The position numbers were made by a program, and so were the translations under genes. A stretch of DNA of 64,000 nucleotides from DASSBR01 sp035688265 (GTDB lineage: Bacteria; Pseudomonadota; Gammaproteobacteria; Natronospirales; DASSBR01): the NCBI GenBank assembly GCA_035688265.1, contig DASSNE010000044.1, positions 1 to 64,000 of the forward strand. The letters run 5' to 3'. Positions 1 through 7,746 of the stretch are shown here, in pieces (position 1 is the stretch's first letter; the number at the start of each line of letters is the position of its first letter). The notes beneath the pieces were generated by a model. It was not told where the DNA came from. It saw only the letters and a list, made by a program, of their open reading frames with translations, and searched no databases.

Positions 1-65
1 CGTTCCCGCTTCGTCGGCTTGCGGAACTTCTCGAAGCTGCCTTCGGCCAAGGTGTGCTGACGCAT
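1..65 (-). CDS. IS5-family transposase, N-terminal fragment (cut by window edge)
   Basis: Reverse-strand start ATG at 65-63, preceded by a GGAG ribosome binding site about 9 bases upstream. The 21 visible residues read MRQHTLAEGSFEKFRKPTKR and onward, which resembles the N-terminus of IS5-group DDE transposases. The rest, including the catalytic domain, lies left of the window, so it is not possible to say whether the gene is intact. Confidence 0.65.
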   Translation of the reverse strand, partial: MRQHTLAEGSFEKFRKPTKRE

Positions 66-138
66 GTAATCAATCTCCGGTCGGCGTGAAGTAGTGATGT
101 CTATTATCGCTTATCATGCGAATAAATCAGAGGTTCCC
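1..138 (-). mobile_element. 5' end of an IS5-type insertion sequence
   Basis: The window opens inside an insertion sequence. The transposase start lies at 65 on the reverse strand. About 70 bp beyond it is a plausible terminal inverted repeat, read on the reverse strand as GGGAACCTCTGATTTATTCG, with its outer tip at 138. The next bases, TAA at 139-141, fit the TNA target duplication used by some IS5 subgroups. The other end is outside the window, so the family rests on the transposase N-terminus and this terminus only. Confidence 0.6.
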
Positions 139-213
139 TAAGGTAAACTCGCATTCGGGTTAACAGTTGCAAGAGATGGTTTAGTTCCAGCACAGCTTTT
201 AGGAGAGCTTGTC

Positions 214-816
214 ATGAGATTATCCACTCCGAGCAAGGCCCCGAAAGTTTTATTGAAAGACTCCGATGGCAACGTCATTCATGTTGGGCAGGGACGCCGA
301 ACATTGTTGGTGTTTTTCCGGGATGCAGCCTGTCCCTTCTGCAATTTGCATCTTTACCAGTTGACCCAGCGCTTTCGGGGGCTGGAGGCGCTTGGCCTGG
401 ATGTGGTGGCGGTTTTTGCCTCAACACCCGCGGAAGTCAGGCGATTCGTACTGGCGCGGCCCCGTCCGTTCCCGGTCGCCGCCGAACCTACGGCCAAAGC
501 CTACGAGGTGTATGGCATCCGGAAGTCGTTCTGGCGCAAGCTCCTGGCGGTGTTTACCCGCTTTGGAACCCTTGTGCGCGGATTGGAAAAGCTGGGGCTG
601 GCGGGATCGCTGAAAGGCATGGCTGGCGTCAATACGAACAATCTGATGCCGGCGGACTTCCTCATCGACGAGCAAGGCAACATCGTCGAGGCCTACTACG
701 GCAAAGGCGCGGGCGACCACATCCCGTTCGAGCGCATCGAGCTGTTCCTGGCTCGCGGGATAGCCAGCAGGCACTCGACAGATGTCACGCAAGCTACTCC
801 GCTGACGGCCGAATAA
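214..816 (+). CDS. Peroxiredoxin-like (AhpC/TSA) thioredoxin-fold protein
   Basis: A 200-residue protein without signal peptide or membrane segment, so probably cytoplasmic. Residues about 10-60 hold the thioredoxin-fold start with hydrophobic strand LLVFF followed by the redox motif CPFC, the usual active site of AhpC/TSA-like proteins. A later PADFLIDEQGNIVEAYYG strand pair is also typical of the fold. Reduction of peroxides or disulfides is inferred from family; the substrate is unknown. A GGAG site (AGGAGAG) precedes the ATG. The gene starts only 75 bp after the end of an insertion sequence, so its native promoter may have been altered. It is followed after 24 bp by a methyltransferase-like gene and may share a transcript with it. 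Confidence 0.75.
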   Translation: MRLSTPSKAPKVLLKDSDGNVIHVGQGRRTLLVFFRDAACPFCNLHLYQLTQRFRGLEALGLDVVAVFASTPAEVRRFVLARPRPFPVAAEPTAKAYEVYGIRKSFWRKLLAVFTRFGTLVRGLEKLGLAGSLKGMAGVNTNNLMPADFLIDEQGNIVEAYYGKGAGDHIPFERIELFLARGIASRHSTDVTQATPLTAE

Positions 817-840
817 CACTATTCAAGCGCAGGACGATCG

Positions 841-1410
841 ATGGTCAGAGGGTATTTCGCCGTCCTGACTCTTGTCCTGATGGTCGGGATGGTGTTGGCG
901 CGCGTCGCCATGATGAAACGGAAGGGTGTACAGGCCTTCAAGTTTGGCCAAATCGACAAGTCGGATTTCCTGATCCCGCCCTTTGCGCTGTTCTATTTCT
1001 ATCTTGTCTTGGCCGCAGCCTTCCATTGGCCAAGTGTCAGTACGCACGCATTCTTTCTTTCCGAAGCCGTTGGCTGGTTGGGCGTCGCGTGCTGCATTAT
1101 CGGGCTGTCGCTGTTGTTATGGAGCTTGATTTCGTTTGGGTCGAGCTTTCGGGTGGGGATCGACGCAGACCATCCCGACCAACTCGTCACGACCGGGGTC
1201 TTTGCGTTCAGCCGCAACCCCATTTATGTGGCATTCGCCGTGATATTACTGGGCGAATTCCTGATCTTCCCGAACTGGATACTGCTGCTCTACCTCTGCG
1301 CCGGCATCGCGCTGTTTCATCGCCAGGTGCTACGCGAGGAGGCATTTTCGAAGCTGCACTACGGGCAGGACTATCTGGCATATTGTCGGCGTGTTCGTCG
1401 GTACATCTGA
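841..1410 (+). CDS. Isoprenylcysteine carboxyl methyltransferase-family membrane protein
   Basis: A 189-residue integral membrane protein with about five hydrophobic segments. The C-terminal half has the ICMT/PEMT fingerprint: FSRNPIYVAF, then a hydrophobic segment, then an acidic/aromatic tail (EEAFSKLHYGQDYLAYC and RRVRRYI) that binds S-adenosylmethionine and the acceptor in this superfamily. Bacteria rarely prenylate proteins, so the acceptor is probably a lipid or small molecule; this is inference. It begins 24 bp after the thioredoxin-fold gene, suggesting cotranscription. The following 7TM gene starts 32 bp after its stop. Confidence 0.8.
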   Translation: MVRGYFAVLTLVLMVGMVLARVAMMKRKGVQAFKFGQIDKSDFLIPPFALFYFYLVLAAAFHWPSVSTHAFFLSEAVGWLGVACCIIGLSLLLWSLISFGSSFRVGIDADHPDQLVTTGVFAFSRNPIYVAFAVILLGEFLIFPNWILLLYLCAGIALFHRQVLREEAFSKLHYGQDYLAYCRRVRRYI

Positions 1411-1442
1411 GCGAGCCGGGCTCGGACGGCGGGGATGGTACG

Positions 1443-2768
1443 ATGCCCGCCATGAAAGCTCGTTTTTTCACCACCATCATCCTGTTCGCCGTTGCGGCGT
1501 CGGCAGTCCCCTCCGCACGTGCGGAGATCACCCGTCCGATCGAGATTAGCCGCGCGTCCCATTTGCTGACGGGTCCATGGCGCTTCCACGTTGGAGACGA
1601 CGCGCACTGGGCAGCGCCGGATTTCGACGATTCACACTGGGAAACGGCCGATCTCACGCCCGCTCCTGGTGCGCACGATGGCGACGTCGGTCTCATGAAC
1701 TATGTGTCCGGCTGGTGGGCGCGCGGCCACGACGGCTATTCGGGGTACGCGTGGTACCGGACGCACATCAGCGTCGACGTCCCCGCCGGCACACCTATCG
1801 CGCTGCTCGCGCCCGCGTATGTCGAGGATGCCTACCAGTTGTTCTGGAACGGCACCTTGATCGGCGGATCGGGCGACTTTTCGGGCAAGACACCCGTCAT
1901 CTACAGCACCAAGCCCCAGATATTTCGTTTGCCACCCGAGGCTGCGAACGCCGACGATGCCGTCGTCGCCATCCGCGTCTGGATGCGTCCCGGACTGGCA
2001 CGCACGCCCGACGCGGGTGGTATCCACATTGCCCCCATGCTCGGCACGACCGATGCCATCAACGCGCAGTACCGACTGCAGTGGCTGCAAACGGTGAAGG
2101 GCTACGTGGTTGAGGTCGCCGAACCGTTGGCATTCGTGTTGCTGGCGATCTTCGCCTGGTGTTTTCGCGCGACGCTGTCGCCGGGACGTTTTGTACCCTG
2201 GTTGTGTGCGGCGCTGCTGCTGACCGCCGCCTACAGGCTCAACCAGGCCGCGTACTATTGGACGCCGTACGAAAGTCTGTCGGTGTATCTCGCCGTGCAT
2301 CGGGCGCTGATACCGCTGGGATTGGCGGCATGGATCATGGCATGGCGTCACTGGTACCAGCTTGAGCGCTGGCGATGGCTGACGTATGCCATCGGTATCA
2401 TTACGCTGCTGAGCGTGGTGCTGGTGCTGACACTGCCGCACGACACGTTTGCCGTGGTGAATCCGATATTGCGTGTTCCGCTGGCCGTCGTGCTGCTGGT
2501 CAGCGCCGTCGCCGGGCTGCGCAAACGCGGGCCGGACCGTCTGCTCACATTCATCGTGGTGTTGTTTGTCGCGGTCAGCCAGTTCAGCGGCGAACTGGCG
2601 GCGTTGGGCGTGCCTTATATCTGGTTCCCCTTTGGCACCGGCGTCTCGCTGACGCAGTACGCCTACGCCGGAATCATCGTGGGCCTGGCGACTTTGCTGG
2701 TGCGGAGAGTGCAGCGCGTCGCGGCGAGCCGGTTCACACCCGACCTGACCCGGCAAGTGCTACAGTGA
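1443..2768 (+). CDS. Orphan 7TM sensor with extracytoplasmic jelly-roll domain and no output domain
   Basis: A 441-residue protein. Residues 1-30 form a signal peptide (KARFFTTIILFAVAASAVPS, then ARA). Residues about 35-210 form an extracytoplasmic galactose-binding-like domain, recognisable from GPWRFHVGDDAHWAAPDFDD and SHWETADL, as found in front of some 7TM histidine kinases and in beta-galactosidases. About seven transmembrane helices follow (residues about 215-425). The chain then stops after a 15-20 residue tail, with no kinase, GGDEF or other effector. Start chosen at the first ATG (1443); ATG 1452 is an equally good alternative. The ligand is unknown; a carbohydrate or cell-wall compound is a guess from the fold. 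It must signal through a partner, or it is a truncated kinase. Confidence 0.7.
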   Translation: MPAMKARFFTTIILFAVAASAVPSARAEITRPIEISRASHLLTGPWRFHVGDDAHWAAPDFDDSHWETADLTPAPGAHDGDVGLMNYVSGWWARGHDGYSGYAWYRTHISVDVPAGTPIALLAPAYVEDAYQLFWNGTLIGGSGDFSGKTPVIYSTKPQIFRLPPEAANADDAVVAIRVWMRPGLARTPDAGGIHIAPMLGTTDAINAQYRLQWLQTVKGYVVEVAEPLAFVLLAIFAWCFRATLSPGRFVPWLCAALLLTAAYRLNQAAYYWTPYESLSVYLAVHRALIPLGLAAWIMAWRHWYQLERWRWLTYAIGIITLLSVVLVLTLPHDTFAVVNPILRVPLAVVLLVSAVAGLRKRGPDRLLTFIVVLFVAVSQFSGELAALGVPYIWFPFGTGVSLTQYAYAGIIVGLATLLVRRVQRVAASRFTPDLTRQVLQ

Positions 2769-2797
2769 AGCCGTAATGTCAGCAATGGAGAAGCGAC

Positions 2798-3283
2798 ATG
2801 ACAGCGCCAGCCAGGAACACGATCTGCCTTTGGTACAACGGCGGTGCCGAAGACGCGGCGCGCTTTTACGCCGAGATATTTCCCGATTCTTCCGTCAGCG
2901 CCGTCCACCGCGCACCGGGCGACTTTCCGTCGGGTAAGCAGGGCGACGTATTGACCGTCGAGTTCACCGTGCTCGGAATTCCGTGCCTCGGACTCAACGG
3001 CGGGCCGGCGTTTACACATAGCGAGGCGTTTTCGTTTCAGATCGCGACCGCGGACCAGGCGGAAACGGATCGCTACTGGGACGCGATCGTCGGCAACGGC
3101 GGTGAGGAAAGCGCCTGCGGCTGGTGCAAGGACAAGTGGGGCCTGTCGTGGCAGATCACGCCGGTCGCCCTGACGAAGGCGATCACCAACCCCGATCCCG
3201 CTGTGGCCAAGCGGGCGTTCGATGCGATGCTGGAAATGACGAAAATCGACATCGCCACGATCGAGGCGGCTTGTCGCGGTTGA
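2798..3283 (+). CDS. VOC-superfamily PhnB-like protein
   Basis: A 161-residue cytoplasmic protein of the PhnB/3-dmu-9_3-mt type within the vicinal-oxygen-chelate superfamily. Recognisable elements are ICLWYNGGAEDAARFYAEIF at the start, GQ-like strand LTVEFTVLGIPCLGLNGGP, and the C-terminal CGWCKDKWGLSWQITP motif. Families of this sort often have no proven substrate, so function cannot be narrowed. A purine-rich GGAG site (CAATGGAGAAGCGAC) precedes the ATG. It is the last gene of the forward cluster and converges with glutathione peroxidase, 12 bp away. Confidence 0.85.
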   Translation: MTAPARNTICLWYNGGAEDAARFYAEIFPDSSVSAVHRAPGDFPSGKQGDVLTVEFTVLGIPCLGLNGGPAFTHSEAFSFQIATADQAETDRYWDAIVGNGGEESACGWCKDKWGLSWQITPVALTKAITNPDPAVAKRAFDAMLEMTKIDIATIEAACRG

Positions 3284-3295
3284 AATGCGGCCGGG

Positions 3296-3781
3296 TCATG
3301 TTCGCATGAAGCCTGCCAACTCGCCGGCAATCCGGTCAGGCGTCACGGTCGGCGCATAGCGTTTGCACACGCGGCCATCGCGGTCGACGAGGAACTTGGT
3401 GAAATTCCATTTGATCCGGTTACCAAACAGGCCGGATCTTTTTGTTTTGAGGTATCGGTACAGCGGGTGCGTGTTCGGCCCGTTGACGTCGATCTTCGCG
3501 AATAGCGGAAATGTTACGTCGAAGTTGGTCGAACAGAACGCCTGGATCTCCGCTTCCGTGCCCGGCTCCTGATGCGCAAACTGGTTGCACGGGAAGCCGA
3601 GAACGACCAGCCCCTCGTCGCGATAGCGGCGGTATAACGACTCCAGGCCGGCGTACTGCGGGGTGAAGCCGCAGCGGCTGGCGACGTTGACGATCAACAG
3701 GGTCTTGCCGCGGTACCTGGCGAGGCTTTCCTGCCGGCCGTCAATCGTCGTGACCTCAATATCAAAAAGAGACGTCGACAT
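3296..3781 (-). CDS. Glutathione peroxidase family protein
   Basis: A 161-residue thiol peroxidase. The catalytic Cys37 sits in NVASRCGFTPQY, and the family tetrad partners are visible in LGFPCNQFAHQEPG (Gln) and IKWNFTKFLVD (Trp, Asn). It reduces hydrogen peroxide or organic hydroperoxides in the cytoplasm; bacterial members with Cys rather than selenocysteine often use thioredoxin rather than glutathione, and the second Cys in the FPCNQF loop fits that. Length matches the BtuE-like family. Transcribed convergently to the VOC gene and divergently from the DUF72 gene, 47 bp away. Confidence 0.93.
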   Translation of the reverse strand: MSTSLFDIEVTTIDGRQESLARYRGKTLLIVNVASRCGFTPQYAGLESLYRRYRDEGLVVLGFPCNQFAHQEPGTEAEIQAFCSTNFDVTFPLFAKIDVNGPNTHPLYRYLKTKRSGLFGNRIKWNFTKFLVDRDGRVCKRYAPTVTPDRIAGELAGFMRT

Positions 3782-3828
3782 GGGGCTATTGTACAGTGGA
3801 AACCTCGTTCACGAACGGACCCGGATGA

Positions 3829-4548
3829 ATGAGCGGCGACATCCGCATCGGCACGTCAGGCTTTCATTATGCCCACTGGAAGGGCGACTTCTATCCGGCG
3901 GACCTGCCGGAGCGCGACTGGTTCGGCTGGTACGCGCGCTATTTCGACACGCTGGAAATCAACAACACGTTCTACCGGCTGCCCGAGCGCGCCGTCTTCG
4001 CCCAATGGCACGATCAGGCGCCGGCCGATTTCTGTTATGCGGTCAAGTTCTCGCGCTACGGCACGCACATCAAGTATCTCAAAAGCCTCGAGCCGATCGA
4101 GCGGTTCATGGACCGGGCGGCGCCGCTCGCCGAACTGATGGGGCCGGTGCTGGTGCAACTGCCGCCGCACTGGCAGGTGACCACCGAACGGCTGGATTGC
4201 TTCATGGCGGCGCTGCCGCGCACCTGCCGGTGGACGTTCGAATTTCGCCATCCGAGCTGGCTGTGCGACGAGGTGTTCGCGTTGCTGGAGAAACACCACG
4301 TCGCGCTCTGCGTGCACGACATGATCGACAATCATCCGCGGCGCCTGACGACGAACTGGACCTACCTGCGCTTCCACGGCACACATTATTCGGGCAGCTA
4401 TTCGTCACAATACCTGACGGCGCTGGCCCGGCGTCTGCGCGACTACGCCGATGACGGCGTCGACGCCTACGTTTATTTCAACAACGATGCCGAGGGTCAC
4501 GCGGTGCGAAATGCACAGGCTTTGAAGCGCTATTTCGCCAACACCTGA
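3829..4548 (+). CDS. DUF72 domain protein (YecE-like)
   Basis: A 239-residue TIM-barrel protein of the DUF72 family. The N-terminus IRIGTSGFHYAHWKGDFYP and the following FDTLEINNTFYRLP are the family signature; VHDMIDN and TYLRFHGTHYSG are the later conserved strands. No biochemical role is established for this family. No signal peptide. It lies divergent to glutathione peroxidase and 41 bp upstream of uppP on the same strand, so the two may be cotranscribed. Confidence 0.9.
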   Translation: MSGDIRIGTSGFHYAHWKGDFYPADLPERDWFGWYARYFDTLEINNTFYRLPERAVFAQWHDQAPADFCYAVKFSRYGTHIKYLKSLEPIERFMDRAAPLAELMGPVLVQLPPHWQVTTERLDCFMAALPRTCRWTFEFRHPSWLCDEVFALLEKHHVALCVHDMIDNHPRRLTTNWTYLRFHGTHYSGSYSSQYLTALARRLRDYADDGVDAYVYFNNDAEGHAVRNAQALKRYFANT

Positions 4549-4589
4549 CGCAATAACAGGTACACTACTCGCCATCTCAAGGGGGGCGC

Positions 4590-5384
4590 ATGCACGATTT
4601 CCTGAACGTCATCCTGCTCGGCATTATCGAGGGCATCAGCGAGTTTTTGCCGATCTCGAGCACCGGGCACCTGCTGATCGCGGAGCATTTCGGCCTCGGG
4701 GCGCGCTCGGACCTGTTCAACGTCGGCATCCAGGCCGGCGCGATTCTCGCCATCACGCTGATTTACTGGCGGCGCATCTGGGCGCTGCTGACGAACTGGC
4801 GCGACCCGGCCAACCGCGACTATCTGTTCAAGCTGATCGTCGCGTTCGTGATCACCGTGCTGATCGGCCTGCTGGCCGTCAAGATGGGCTACAAGCTGCC
4901 GACCGCGATCGAGCCGGTCGCCTGGGCCCTGATCGTCGGCGGTATCTGGATGATCTTCGCCGAGCAGTGGGCGGCGCGGCAGCCGGAACGCAGCGAGGTG
5001 ACGTGGCGGGTCGCGGTGCTGGTCGGCATCGCGCAGATGATCGCCGGCATCTTTCCGGGGCTGTCGCGCTCGGCAATGACGATTTTCGCGGCGATGCTGT
5101 TCGGCACCAGCGACCGCTCCGCCGCCACCGAATTTGCGTTTCTGGTCGGTATTCCGACGATGTACGCGGCCACCGGCTATGAATTTCTGAAGGTGCTGAC
5201 CGGCGGCGCGACGGTCGCGATCAACTGGGACGCGTTCGCGCTCGGTTTCGTGGTCTCGCTGATCGTCGCGTTCATCGCGGTCAAATGGCTGCTCGCCTAC
5301 ATTCGCAGCCATACGTACACTCCTTTTGCCGTTTATCGGATTTTGCTTGGCGCGGCGGTACTTGTGGCGCTGGGCGTGGCATAG
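4590..5384 (+). CDS. uppP: Undecaprenyl-diphosphatase
   Basis: A 264-residue polytopic inner-membrane enzyme that removes a phosphate from undecaprenyl pyrophosphate, recycling the lipid carrier of peptidoglycan and surface polysaccharides. Both family boxes are present: EGISEFLPISSTGHL near the N-terminus, and GIFPGLSRSAMTI with the conserved Arg-Ser in the middle. Length and about eight membrane segments match UppP/BacA. A GGGG-rich site (AAGGGGGGC) precedes the ATG. A hybrid kinase gene starts 7 bp after its stop, so both are probably one transcript. Confidence 0.95.
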   Translation: MHDFLNVILLGIIEGISEFLPISSTGHLLIAEHFGLGARSDLFNVGIQAGAILAITLIYWRRIWALLTNWRDPANRDYLFKLIVAFVITVLIGLLAVKMGYKLPTAIEPVAWALIVGGIWMIFAEQWAARQPERSEVTWRVAVLVGIAQMIAGIFPGLSRSAMTIFAAMLFGTSDRSAATEFAFLVGIPTMYAATGYEFLKVLTGGATVAINWDAFALGFVVSLIVAFIAVKWLLAYIRSHTYTPFAVYRILLGAAVLVALGVA

Positions 5385-5391
5385 TAAGCCC

Positions 5392-7644
5392 ATGGTGCGT
5401 TCGTTCAGGTATCTGCGGGCCGATAATCCCGGTAGTTCCAGGGCACTGCTGCGTGCGGCCGCGTCGCGCTACGCGTTTTACGGCGCGGCAATCGCGGCCT
5501 TCGCCGTGGTGGTGGCGACGCTGGCTGTCGCCTGGCTGAGCAGCAGTGGCCTCAGCATCGCCGGCATAATCGACGCGCAAGATGGCAATGTCGCCTTGTG
5601 GGCACTCGACGCGATGCCGTTCATCTTCGCGCTGTGGGGTCAGTTCGCGAGTTTCCAAATGGCGGAGAAGGCGAACGAAGCCGTGTCGCGCCGCACCGAG
5701 GAACTCAGCGAGGCGCTGCAGGAGGCGCGCGACACGAGCCGCGCACGCACTGACTTCTTCGCCTGCATGAGCCACGAGTTGCGCACGCCGCTGAACGCGA
5801 TCGTCGGCATGGCCGAACTGCTGGCGGAACCCGCGCCGCCCGCCGAGGCGCACTGGCATGCGCAGGTGATTCGCGAGTCGGCCGAAAACCTGCTGACGCT
5901 GATCAACGACGTGCTCGACATCGCCAAGATCGAGGCCGGGCGGCTGGAGCTCGAAGAAATCGGCTTCGATCTGCGCGACTGCGTGCGCGGCGCGCTGACG
6001 CTGCTCCGCGACCAGGCGGCGCGCAAGGGCCTCGCGCTGATCAGCCTGGTCGCGCCGGAAATTCCGGCGCGCGCCCTCGGCGACCCGGGCCGGCTGCGCC
6101 AGATCGTCATCAACCTGGTCAGCAACGCGATCAAATACACCGATTCGGGCCGGGTCCGGTTCCAGATGAATCTGGCTGAGACGGTGGGTGACGAAGCGTG
6201 GATGCTGCGCATCGAGGTGTCCGACACCGGCGTCGGCATTTCGCCCGAGGCCCAGGCGGATCTCTTCAAGCCGTACCGGCAGGTCGGCTCGGCGGCTGTC
6301 CGCCACGGCGGCACCGGCCTCGGTCTGGCGATTACGCACGAACTCATCGAGGCGATGGGCGGCGATATCGGCGTCGAGAGCACGCCGGGCAAGGGCAGCA
6401 CGTTCTGGTGCACGCTGTGGCTGCGGGCGTCCGAAGAAGCGCCGCCGGCACTGGTTCACACCGGGAGCCTCAACAAGGTCCGCATCCTGCTGGCCGACCC
6501 GAACGAGCAGACCCGGCGCACGATGGCCGACCAGCTTGCAGCGCTCGGCATGATCGTCGACACCGCCGCCGACAGCATTGAGGCGGCCGGCAAGATCAGC
6601 GACGCGGCGGGTCGCGACGAGCCGTTCGAAATCATCCTGCTCGACATGTTCCTGGGCGACCAGGGCGGCGAGGAGCTGGGCCTGAGCCTGGTGAACGATC
6701 CGGATGCCGCCGACGCGCTGGTGGCCATCATCACCAATGCCGGTGCGCGCGGCGACGCCGAGCGTCTCGCCCGCGAGGGTTTCGCCGGCTATCTGACCCG
6801 ACCGATCGCCCCGGCCGATCTCAAGCGGCTGCTGACGCAGATTCTCGCCATGCGCGGTCTGAGCCGCGAAGAGCGCCAGCGCCACGGCCTGATTACCCGC
6901 CATTCCACTTCTGCGCGCACCGCCCGCAACCGCGTGCTGCTGGTCGAGGACGGTGAGGCCGCGCGCGCCGTCGCGGTGCGCCGCCTGTCGACGCTCGGCC
7001 TTGCGGTCGATACCGCGCCCAACGGTCAGCACGCGCTGAAGGCCGCCGCGCGCATTCCGTATGGCGCGATCCTGCTGGACTTGCAGCTTCCCGACATCAG
7101 CGGTGTCGAGGTGCTGCGCCGGCTGCGCGAGCTGAGCGACGCGGACACGTTGCCGATCGTGATCATGACCGCCGGCACGAGCGACGCCGAGCGCGCCCGC
7201 TGCCGCAAGCTGGGCGCCGACGAAATTCTGGTCAAGCCGGTGTCGACCGCGCGTCTGCGCGAAACACTGGGCCGCTGGCTGAACCTCGACCCGACGCGCC
7301 TGGCCGAGTTGTCCGCGGAGGGTGACGACGCGGAGGCGCGCCAGGCCGATGCCGAGATCGTGCGCCTGTTCGTGCGCGAGTCGACGCGCCGCATCGCGAC
7401 CATCAATCTCGCCGGGACCAGCGCCGAAGGCCGCGACCAGATCGCCCGTGAGGCGCACACGCTCGCCGGCACCAGCCGCTATGTGGGCGGCATCGACGTG
7501 TCGCGGGCGGCGAAGCATCTGGAAGCGCTCGCCGCGGACGCGAGCGAAGCGGAACTGCGCGCCGCGGTTGAAATCCTGAATGCCGATTACCGGCACTTGC
7601 GCAGCCAGTTGCGCGCGGCGATGAAGGCGCCCGAGCCGGCTTAG
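5392..7644 (+). CDS. Hybrid sensor histidine kinase: HisKA-HATPase-REC-REC-Hpt
   Basis: A 750-residue membrane phosphorelay protein. Two hydrophobic segments lie within residues 25-90, with no large periplasmic domain. HisKA carries His128 in SHELRTPLN; the ATPase domain has the N box (NLVSNAIKY) and G boxes (DTGVGI, GGTGLGLAI). Receiver 1 has phospho-acceptor Asp418 but an ADP instead of the usual acidic pair, and Arg470 where receivers have Lys. Receiver 2 looks complete (acidic pair ED, Asp563, Lys615). The C-terminal Hpt carries His689 in AHTLAGTSRYVG. Start taken at ATG 5392, just after the uppP stop; an upstream in-frame ATG at 5326 lies inside uppP. No separate response regulator is adjacent, so the final target is unknown. 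Confidence 0.9.
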   Translation: MVRSFRYLRADNPGSSRALLRAAASRYAFYGAAIAAFAVVVATLAVAWLSSSGLSIAGIIDAQDGNVALWALDAMPFIFALWGQFASFQMAEKANEAVSRRTEELSEALQEARDTSRARTDFFACMSHELRTPLNAIVGMAELLAEPAPPAEAHWHAQVIRESAENLLTLINDVLDIAKIEAGRLELEEIGFDLRDCVRGALTLLRDQAARKGLALISLVAPEIPARALGDPGRLRQIVINLVSNAIKYTDSGRVRFQMNLAETVGDEAWMLRIEVSDTGVGISPEAQADLFKPYRQVGSAAVRHGGTGLGLAITHELIEAMGGDIGVESTPGKGSTFWCTLWLRASEEAPPALVHTGSLNKVRILLADPNEQTRRTMADQLAALGMIVDTAADSIEAAGKISDAAGRDEPFEIILLDMFLGDQGGEELGLSLVNDPDAADALVAIITNAGARGDAERLAREGFAGYLTRPIAPADLKRLLTQILAMRGLSREERQRHGLITRHSTSARTARNRVLLVEDGEAARAVAVRRLSTLGLAVDTAPNGQHALKAAARIPYGAILLDLQLPDISGVEVLRRLRELSDADTLPIVIMTAGTSDAERARCRKLGADEILVKPVSTARLRETLGRWLNLDPTRLAELSAEGDDAEARQADAEIVRLFVRESTRRIATINLAGTSAEGRDQIAREAHTLAGTSRYVGGIDVSRAAKHLEALAADASEAELRAAVEILNADYRHLRSQLRAAMKAPEPA

Positions 7645-7702
7645 CTCAGCGCGTCGCCAGCTCCGAATGGCGAGTGCCGCAACCTTGATGTTCAAACGCC
7701 TT

Positions 7703-7740
7703 CCGGTCAATATGACCGGCCTGTCCGTCACCGTCAGGCC
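7703..7740. promoter_or_regulatory. Two inverted repeats upstream of the tricorn-like gene
   Basis: CCGGTCA-ATA-TGACCGG at 7703-7719 is a perfect 7-bp inverted repeat, and GGCCTG/CAGGCC at 7718-7740 forms a second stem directly before the ATG at 7747. The pair lies in the short gap after the hybrid kinase stop at 7644. It could be an operator, a 5' leader structure or a terminator without a clear T tract. No ribosome binding site is clear between the second stem and the start codon. Confidence 0.35.
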
Positions 7741-7746
7741 GATCCC

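Noticed and set aside
5281..7731. An 816-residue reverse-strand open frame across the hybrid kinase gene
   Set aside because: It is antisense to a gene with all kinase motifs, is rich in Arg, Gly and Gln without any recognisable domain, and arises from high GC at third codon positions.
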